A stretch of DNA of 64,000 bases from Lysinibacillus mangiferihumi (lineage in GTDB: Bacteria; Bacillota; Bacilli; Bacillales_A; Planococcaceae): positions 35,950-99,949 of the forward strand of contig NZ_PYWM01000020.1 of NCBI RefSeq assembly GCF_003049665.1, written 5' to 3'. A model generated the notes under the pieces. That model worked only from the letters and a program-made list of their open reading frames with translations, was not told the origin of the DNA and made no database searches. Positions 57,773 through 64,000 of the stretch are shown here, one piece after another. A program made the translations under genes and the position numbers. The first letter of the stretch is position 1. Every line of letters starts with the position of its first letter.

Positions 57773-58588
57773 TTATATAAGATTTTTTTCGCATGCTAGC
57801 AGTTCTTCGAGCGTATACTCAACCGTGCGCTCTTGCTCCTGTAAATATACTTGAATAAGTCTTTCTAGCACATTTAAACCAACAACTCTCCCACGGCCAT
57901 CTGGTGTCATTGTCATTTCACCAATATCCGGCATACCCTCTTTTGCTTCTTCGTATTCATCGTTTTCATACTTCAAGCAGCACATTAAACGACCACATAA
58001 CCCAGATATTTTAGATGGGTTTAAAGATAAATTCTGATCTTTTGCCATTTTAATAGACACCGGATCAAAATCACCTAAAAATGTTGAACAGCATAGCATT
58101 CGGCCACAAGGACCAATACCACCTAATAATTTTGCTTCGTCTCGCACACCAATTTGGCGGAGCTCGATACGCGTTCTAAAAACAGATGCTAAATCTTTTA
58201 CTAAATCCCTGAAGTCAACACGACCTTCTGCCGTAAAGTAAAAGATGATTTTATTGCGATCAAATGTATATTCAACATCAACAAGTTTCATCTCTAGTTT
58301 ATGTTCTATAATTTTTGCATTTGCTAGCTCAAATGCACGTTTTGACTCTATCGCATTTTCTTCAACTTGAATACGATCACGTTCATCTGCTGGTCGTAGT
58401 ACTTGTTTAAGTGGTAATACTACATCATTTTCCCCTACTACTTTTTGAGGTACAACTACTTTCCCGTATTCTACACCACGAGCTGTCTCTACAATGACAT
58501 ATTGACTGTCCTCTAGTAGAAATGATGCTGGATCGAAATAATATATTTTACCCGCCTTTTTAAAGCGGATTCCTACTACATTATACAA
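57773..58588 (-). CDS. ricT: RicT (YaaT), PSP1-domain component of the Ric complex
   Basis: 271 residues. PSP1 domain with Cys-rich CGRMLCCSTFLGDF and SGLCGRLMCCLKYE, which with RicA and RicF hold iron-sulfur clusters. The complex stimulates RNase Y processing of mRNA and phosphorelay to Spo0A in B. subtilis. Start overlaps holB by eight bases. Confidence 0.95.
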   Translation of the reverse strand: MYNVVGIRFKKAGKIYYFDPASFLLEDSQYVIVETARGVEYGKVVVPQKVVGENDVVLPLKQVLRPADERDRIQVEENAIESKRAFELANAKIIEHKLEMKLVDVEYTFDRNKIIFYFTAEGRVDFRDLVKDLASVFRTRIELRQIGVRDEAKLLGGIGPCGRMLCCSTFLGDFDPVSIKMAKDQNLSLNPSKISGLCGRLMCCLKYENDEYEEAKEGMPDIGEMTMTPDGRGRVVGLNVLERLIQVYLQEQERTVEYTLEELLACEKNLI

Positions 58589-59585
58589 ATGTATATCCCT
58601 CCTGCAGATTTAGCATTAGCTGCTCCATCAATAACGTCCTATTCATGTTACGCTGTAAAGATGCACGCGCCTGTAAAATGGACTCCATTTGACTAGATAG
58701 GCGTTCAAAAGTCGAATGTAACGCAGCTTCTTTAAAAGTCTGTAACATGTCTGGATAAGTACAAGCTGCTTCGGGATTAGCTTTTATTGACACTATATCA
58801 CGGTAAGCAAATAGTAGTAAATCCAATGCTTGCTCCATTTCGCTTTTTTCCTTAAATAGTGGCAACCATTCCTCATGTACAACTATCATCGCTTCATGTA
58901 CATTTTGGCGAATTGCCTCTACTAATTTTAACACTGTTTTTCGAGCCTGTGCAAACTGCTCATCTTTTGCTAAAAAAATAGCGGTTTCGAGCTCGTTCGT
59001 CATCATGCTAACCGTAGAAGCCATGGAGTGGGGAACGTCATTTTCTTGCAAATGCTTTAACAACAATTGACGCGGCATCTTTTGAAACTTAATATGCTGA
59101 CAGCGCGAACGAATAGTAGGTAATATTGATTGCATCTGCTCTGTTAACAAAATAGCCGTAACTTCTCCATCGGGTTCCTCTAAAAATTTTAAAATCATAT
59201 TAGCAGATGCTATATTTAAACGATCTGCATGATGCAGTACGTAAATTTTACGTCCTTGCTCAACACCCATCATTTTCATCTCAGAAATAAGATCACGTAT
59301 TTGATCAATTTTAATAAATTGACCTTCCGGATAGATTTCGTGAATATTCGGATGATTTCCCGAATCAACACGTCTGCAATTTCGACATGTTTCACATGGA
59401 ACATTTTCATGTGGATGTTCACATAGCATTAATTTTACAAAAAAATGCATAATATCCACTTTCCCTGTTCCTTTTTCGCCATCAAAAATGTATGCATGGG
59501 CTAATCTATTTTTGTCAAAAATCGTTTGAAGCTGCTTCATTACGACTGGCTGTAGTGTGAAAAGCTCTTCAACATTCTTCGCCAT
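58581..59585 (-). CDS. holB: DNA polymerase III delta-prime subunit
   Basis: 334 residues. Clamp-loader fold with HAYIFDGEKGTGKVDIMHFF (P-loop-like) and the zinc module CETCRNCRR; LTEQMQSILPTIRSRCQHIKF contains the SRC motif. Part of the sliding clamp loader. Overlaps ricT. Confidence 0.94.
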   Translation of the reverse strand: MAKNVEELFTLQPVVMKQLQTIFDKNRLAHAYIFDGEKGTGKVDIMHFFVKLMLCEHPHENVPCETCRNCRRVDSGNHPNIHEIYPEGQFIKIDQIRDLISEMKMMGVEQGRKIYVLHHADRLNIASANMILKFLEEPDGEVTAILLTEQMQSILPTIRSRCQHIKFQKMPRQLLLKHLQENDVPHSMASTVSMMTNELETAIFLAKDEQFAQARKTVLKLVEAIRQNVHEAMIVVHEEWLPLFKEKSEMEQALDLLLFAYRDIVSIKANPEAACTYPDMLQTFKEAALHSTFERLSSQMESILQARASLQRNMNRTLLMEQLMLNLQEGYTFV

Positions 59586-59705
59586 TTTTTATTATATTCC
59601 TTCCTATATCTATAAAGCCTTTTGGACTTGTACATGTAAATTTATTTTTGGTAGAAGAAACGCTTTACCAATTGTGATAGTAAGGAGTCCTACAGATCAA
59701 ATTTG

Positions 59706-59745
59706 AAAAAAGCCCGCGCCTACAAGTGAACAAGACACGGGTTTT
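59706..59745 (-). terminator. Terminator of yaaR
   Basis: Stem AAACCCG...CGGGCTTT with TTTTTTC on the minus strand, overlapping the yaaR end. Confidence 0.7.
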
Positions 59746-60184
59746 ACATATATAAATTAATTAATAGACCTTTAATCTCGCCAATTTTGTCGAGAAGGTC
59801 AATCGCTTCCTTTTCTTCATCTAAAATATCTTGTGCAAGCTCCACAAGACGCGTATCAATTGTCTCAATAATTTTCAATCTTCTTCCTTCACCAAAGCGA
59901 TTCCACGTATGCGATTGTTTTAATTCCATACCGTGCTCTACAGTTTCCTGTAAGAAGCGCTTCACAAGCATTTTAAAACGAGCAAGCTCTCGCAAATTAC
60001 GGGATCTTGCCACACGGTCACCAGCAGTTGAAATATCCCCCAACAATCGTGTTAGTTGTTCGGTTTGCAATTTGGAGCCTTGCTTGACGACCATATCACC
60101 AAATCGGTTATTTTGATTATTATTTTGTAGAGGCTCCTTACGATTAGTATTGATCCCGACACGTATATCTTGATTGATCTTCAA
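59744..60184 (-). CDS. yaaR: DUF327 protein YaaR
   Basis: 146 residues, helical, with the conserved family segments LLGDISTAGDRVARSRNL and FLQETVEHGMELKQ. Function not established. Between darA and holB as in B. subtilis. Confidence 0.88.
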   Translation of the reverse strand: MKINQDIRVGINTNRKEPLQNNNQNNRFGDMVVKQGSKLQTEQLTRLLGDISTAGDRVARSRNLRELARFKMLVKRFLQETVEHGMELKQSHTWNRFGEGRRLKIIETIDTRLVELAQDILDEEKEAIDLLDKIGEIKGLLINLYM

Positions 60185-60279
60185 GCTTCATTCGCCCCCA
60201 ACTGCTTTATTATCAATGTCATCTATAGTTGTGAATTTTTACTGCCAGTTTGGCAATGCTCACTAAATATTAAATACTG

Positions 60280-60615
<336 letters not shown>

Positions 60616-60890
60616 TCACCCCTTTATATAATTGGCCTTGATAGAATTTATTCAAAACAGCAACATCTACTAACAATTTCAATCCATACTTAGAAAGAAA
60701 AGGACGCTAACAACATTCATGTTAAAAAATCTTTGCGACAATTTATCTTTGTTCGTACGCGTATCAGATGAAAGTAGGCACATTGCATTCATCTTAGCAC
60801 TTATAAGGTAAAGTTTTCTTTTATCCGATGCAGTGAATGTGTCATCAGATGTTACCATTATATCACAATATGCTAGTTAACTTCATGTTT

Positions 60891-61520
60891 TTACTGCATT
60901 GCCTTATACACTATTGCCCATACATCTTCAACTACATGCTCCATACTTTGGTCCGCATTAATAACTCTTATACGTTCTGGATAACGTTTTACTAATTGTA
61001 AATATCCCTCACGCACCTTTTGATGAAAGGCCAAGCTTTCAACATCAAGGCGGTTTACTTCACGATCTCCATGTGCGTGTATACGCGCTAAACCAACCTC
61101 CGGTGAAATATCAAATAGGATAGTTAAATCGGGTAATTTTTTCCCAATTGCAAATTCATTAATTGATAGTACATCATCTACACCGATGCCACGTGCATAT
61201 CCTTGGTAAGCTAACGATGAATCAATAAATCGATCACAAATAACCATTTTCCCAGCATCTAAAGCAGGTCGTACTTTTTCAAAGTAATGCTGACTTCTCG
61301 CTGCTGCGTACAACAATGCTTCCGTCCGTTCATCCATTGCTGTGTGCGCCGGATTTAAAATGATGGTTCGAATTTTTTCGGCGATTTCAATGCCTCCAGG
61401 TTCTCTCGTTGCTAAAACATCTATATTTTCTTGTGCTAATCGTTCAGCTATTTTTTTAATGATGGTTGTTTTCCCGGCACCTTCTGGACCTTCAAATGTA
61501 ATAAATAAATTGCCATTCAT
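60891..61520 (-). CDS. tmk: Thymidylate kinase
   Basis: 209 residues. P-loop [13 protein letters not shown] in [13 protein letters not shown] and the lid region are present. Phosphorylates dTMP to dTDP. Between yaaO and darA. Confidence 0.96.
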   Translation of the reverse strand: MNGNLFITFEGPEGAGKTTIIKKIAERLAQENIDVLATREPGGIEIAEKIRTIILNPAHTAMDERTEALLYAAARSQHYFEKVRPALDAGKMVICDRFIDSSLAYQGYARGIGVDDVLSINEFAIGKKLPDLTILFDISPEVGLARIHAHGDREVNRLDVESLAFHQKVREGYLQLVKRYPERIRVINADQSMEHVVEDVWAIVYKAMQ

Positions 61521-61537
61521 GCTGTTATTGCCTCCAA

Positions 61538-62962
61538 CTATTTTATGACCTCGATCATTTTTTCCTCTAATCTGTGATTTCCTTGAAATGTTGCGCCTGT
61601 TGCAAGTAATTCCTCCAACTGACTTAGTTTAGCCACCGTAATTTTTTCCCCTGGAACGAGCAATGGGATGCCAGGAGGGTAAGGAATAATCATACTTGCA
61701 GCCGTACGTCCCATTGTCCGCATGTAGGGTAGCCATTCCTTCTTCATATTTGCAATTTCATCAAATGAATAAGCTGGTTCCGTAATAGCAGTGAAACTGT
61801 AGGCATTGTGCGAAACGGCTTGTATTTCTGTTTTTTCAGTGTTTAATAATGCTGTCACAGCCTCTTTTATACGTACGCGAATCTCTGCAAATGGAAAACT
61901 ATACCCTTGTTTTAAAAGTGGCAATACAAGTAATACCTGATGAGCATCGGCAAGCTCTGCATATACATGCTTCGCTTCTAATGCTTCCTGTAGTTGATAG
62001 CCACTATAACCTTTAACGCGAAGCAATAATTTTATAGGGTCATCTACCTCAATGACTTCAAGCGAACCAATTGAACGTAATGCATCGACCCATTGATTTT
62101 TTTTCTCTATTATATATGCACCATCGCTCTCCATATATGTCTGTATATAATAGCGTGCATCATCCAAAGAAGCTAACAATACATAAGATGGACTGCTGGA
62201 TTGTAACATGCGTAAATAGTGATGGATACTATCAACATTCACTAATTGTGAGTTCACATGCATAAAAGAAGCCATGGTCATAGCCGGCAATGTTTTGTGC
62301 GCTGACTGCACAACAACATCGGCGCCGAAGGTTAAAGCAGATGGCTGGAATAAAGAACAAGCATTAAAATGAGCTCCATGGGCCTCATCTACTAAAACGG
62401 GTATATTTTTTTCATGACAATATGCTATTTGCTGTGATAGTTCTTTAGATATCATACCGTAATATGTTGGATACGTTAAAACCACTGCCTTTGCGCCTGG
62501 ATACTCATCAACTGCCTGTTTTAGATCGTGATAGGAAACATGTGTTGCAGTTAATGTTCGGTCGTCCCAAAGTGGAGAAACATAAACAGCCTTTGCTCCA
62601 ACAAGCTCAATTGCATGAAAAATAGATTTGTGAGCATTACGTTGTACAATGATCGTATCGCCTCTTTTACATGTAGCATATATCATCGCTAAATTCCCAA
62701 CTGTTGAGCCACCTACTAAAAAAAAGCTTTTCGTCGCACCATATGTTTCAGCTAGTAAATTTTCAGCCTCTAATATCATTCCCTCAGGATAGTGCAAGTC
62801 ATCCATTCCTGTTAACTCTGTTACATCGTAGCGCATAACATCTTTAAAAGCCTGTGGTAAATGTGAAAATTCTCCATGTTTATGTCCTGGTACATGAAAG
62901 GATATATTTTGTTGTTGTCGAAAACGCTCTAAACCTTCTACAATTGGCTTTTTCTTTTGCAA
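61538..62962 (-). CDS. yaaO: Orn/Lys/Arg decarboxylase family protein YaaO
   Basis: 474 residues from a TTG with a modest AGGGTG site upstream. PLP-binding Lys in [19 protein letters not shown] and [10 protein letters not shown] follow the fold of basic amino-acid decarboxylases (small form). Product may be a polyamine precursor; the substrate is unconfirmed. Immediately upstream of tmk. Confidence 0.88.
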   Translation of the reverse strand: MQKKKPIVEGLERFRQQQNISFHVPGHKHGEFSHLPQAFKDVMRYDVTELTGMDDLHYPEGMILEAENLLAETYGATKSFFLVGGSTVGNLAMIYATCKRGDTIIVQRNAHKSIFHAIELVGAKAVYVSPLWDDRTLTATHVSYHDLKQAVDEYPGAKAVVLTYPTYYGMISKELSQQIAYCHEKNIPVLVDEAHGAHFNACSLFQPSALTFGADVVVQSAHKTLPAMTMASFMHVNSQLVNVDSIHHYLRMLQSSSPSYVLLASLDDARYYIQTYMESDGAYIIEKKNQWVDALRSIGSLEVIEVDDPIKLLLRVKGYSGYQLQEALEAKHVYAELADAHQVLLVLPLLKQGYSFPFAEIRVRIKEAVTALLNTEKTEIQAVSHNAYSFTAITEPAYSFDEIANMKKEWLPYMRTMGRTAASMIIPYPPGIPLLVPGEKITVAKLSQLEELLATGATFQGNHRLEEKMIEVIK

Positions 62963-63025
62963 AACAAGACACCCTTTTTCGTTTATTGTATTCTTTAATT
63001 ATACGGGATTATGGCACGATAAAAA

Positions 63026-63050
63026 AGCTATCCTACAAAATAGGATAGCT
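63026..63050 (-). terminator. Terminator upstream of yaaO
   Basis: Stem GCTATCCTA / TAGGATAGC with TTTTTT on the minus strand; a second stop for transcription coming from the rRNA operon or from the remnant. Confidence 0.8.
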
Positions 63051-63462
63051 TAAGATTTAAGATGCGAGAATAACCATAAAACAGCATTTGGTTTTCATTC
63101 CAACTGCTACAACGATTCAAAAAGTGCCAATAATTTAGTTAGGACAGCAATATGCAGAAACTTCTCTCTTATTCCTAAAAAAGAATGGCCTCCCTCAATA
63201 TAGCAAATTCTTTAAGTATCTCTTTTGCATCACTTTCACCATTTACAATACCTACTATCTATTTCTTGCCGTCTCTAGATGTATGATGTCACCCATTCTC
63301 CAATAGTTTTCTCAGGTTAACGATACACATGCTGTTTAGAGTATCTCAACTATAAGTTAGTTAGAATAAGTGTCTCATACTTTTTGGGCTAAGCAGCTAA
63401 TCATGATATTACAATGTGTGATTGTTTCTTTAGCGCTTTGGATACGTTAGGATTTCAAATAA
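63051..63462. other. Gap between the rRNA operon and yaaO
   Basis: Holds a decayed coding remnant at about 63107-63290 and no intact gene. In B. subtilis csfB, xpaC and yaaN lie here; none is recognisable. Confidence 0.5.
63107..63290 (-). pseudogene. Possible alpha/beta-hydrolase remnant
   Basis: In one minus-strand frame the codons give IVNGESDAKEILKEF, and in another the continuation GGHSFLGIREKFLHIAV up to a TAG at 63107. GESD and GGHS order resembles the Asp/His end of the alpha/beta-hydrolase fold, joined by a frameshift. Short and unconfirmed. Confidence 0.35.
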
Positions 63463-63496
63463 AAAAAGACTGAAGATTTCTCTTCGGTCTTTTTAA
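63462..63496 (-). terminator. Terminator of the rRNA operon
   Basis: Stem AAAGAC-GAAGA / TCTTC-GTCTTT with TTTTTTT on the minus strand, just after 5S. Confidence 0.85.
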
Positions 63497-63499
63497 GTT

Positions 63500-63615
63500 G
63501 CCTAGCGACGTCCTACTCTCACAGGGGGAAGCCCCCAACTACCATCGGCGCTAAAGAGCTTAACTTCCGTGTTCGGTATGGGAACGGGTGTGACCTCTTT
63601 GCCATCATCACTAGA
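63500..63615 (-). rRNA. rrf: 5S ribosomal RNA
   Basis: 116 bases aligned to the Bacillus 5S: GAGGTCACACCCGTTCC, CCGAACACGGAAGTTAAGC and AGAGTAGGACG segments are all in place. Ends are placed by the terminal helix, to within a few bases. Confidence 0.95.
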
Positions 63616-63923
63616 CTCTATTCGACCTCCAATACACGGCGTATTACTGCGTCAGCTTCTCTCGTTCAATCAGTCACGTACAAAGGTACGCTCCTTCATT
63701 CACTCGTTTGCTTCCTTGTTCTACTTGTGTCTTGAAGCTCTCACGGCTTTCAATATACATCGTATTTCTTTGTCAGCTTCATTCGTTCAGTCAGTCACGT
63801 ACAGACGTACGCTCCTTCCTTCTCTCAATCGCTTCCGCGAACTACTCGTATCTTGAAACCCTTTTATGAAAGATTGTTCTTTCAAAACTGGATAAACGGT
63901 TCATTGAATGTTTCAAACTTTTT
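63616..63923 (-). other. 23S-5S spacer
   Basis: 308 bases, longer than in B. subtilis as I recall it. Most of it is a 121-bp-period tandem repeat; no tRNA is seen. Confidence 0.7.
63631..63858. repeat. Imperfect 121-bp tandem duplication in the 23S-5S spacer
   Basis: Two copies (about 63631-63737 and 63751-63858) share AATAYACnnCGTATT, GTCAGCTTC, AGTCACGTACA, GTACGCTCCTTC and TCTTGAA in order at a constant 121-bp offset. Each contains a short palindrome built on CGTAC/GTACG. Confidence 0.75.
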
Positions 63924-64000
63924 GGTTAAGTCCTCGATCGATTAGTATTCGTCAGCTCCATGTGTCACCACACTTCCACCTCGAACCTATCTACCTCATC
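63924..64000 (-). rRNA. rrl: 23S ribosomal RNA, 3' end (partial)
   Basis: The plus strand GGTTAAGTCCTCGATCGATT and following bases are the conserved complement of the 23S 3' end. The rest lies to the right of the window. Confidence 0.95.

Noticed and set aside
60616..60890. Small gene between tmk and darA
   Set aside because: No frame with a ribosome-binding site; the gap appears to hold only upstream sequence.

Overview
The window is a stretch of chromosome from a spore-forming, low-GC Gram-positive bacterium of the Bacillaceae/Planococcaceae type. The gene content and divergence from Bacillus subtilis fit Lysinibacillus or a close relative, but the genus is inference. Almost every chromosomal gene is on the minus strand. 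Read right to left, they follow the origin-proximal order known from B. subtilis, from an rRNA operon (3' end of 23S, then 5S) through yaaO, tmk, darA, yaaR, holB, ricT, yabA, trmN6, yazA, rsmI, (abrB), metG, tatD, yabE, rnmV, rsmA, veg, sspF, ispE, purR, ridA, spoVG, glmU, prs, ctc, pth, fin, mfd, spoVT, yabM, yabN, rqcP, yabP, yabQ, divIC, yabR, three tRNAs, spoIIE, tilS, hpt, ftsH, coaX, hslO, yacD, cysK, then pabB-pabA-pabC-folP-folB-folK-dusB. Relative to B. subtilis, csfB/xpaC/yaaN, yabG, yabS-yabT and yazB are absent from their usual places, and an aldo/keto reductase sits between ftsH and coaX.

The left 10.4 kb is the end of an integrated phage-like element lying beside dusB, where lysS would be expected next. 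Its right end is a rightward lysogeny module: CI-like repressor, ImmA/IrrE metallopeptidase and tyrosine integrase. Facing it is a leftward early module: Cro-like regulator, Rha, small HTH proteins, a Rad50/SbcC-like ATPase, RecT and a metallo-beta-lactamase-fold protein cut by the window edge. The divergent promoter region carries four 15-bp operator-like palindromes, and a fifth perfect one lies inside the 3' end of the Cro-like gene.

The most unusual signal is in the gaps of the leftward early operon (3730-5645). Two successive gaps hold minus-strand structured RNA elements with the same plan: a 5' hairpin, a 16-17 bp long-range stem, and a short 3' hairpin beginning UUGAUGG. All four non-Watson-Crick positions in their main helices are G-U pairs only if the RNA is read from the minus strand. 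Two gaps also carry plus-strand extended -10 promoters followed within about 50 nt by an intrinsic terminator, predicting tiny RNAs antisense to the leaders. A further gap has two perfect tandem hairpins with different stems but the same loop, TTTGCCC on the plus strand, which matches the complement of the ribosome-binding region of the ATPase gene. I recognise none of these as a known RNA family.

The right-hand chromosomal genes serve translation, DNA replication and repair, folate and cysteine synthesis, cell division and sporulation. Recognisable regulatory sites include tandem Spo0A boxes at abrB, a sigma-H promoter at spoVG, sigma-G promoters at spoVT and sspF, and the strong sigma-A veg promoter. 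Other features are an interspersed 313-bp repeat with inverted ends near cysK, a 121-bp imperfect tandem duplication in the 23S-5S spacer, and two decayed coding remnants.
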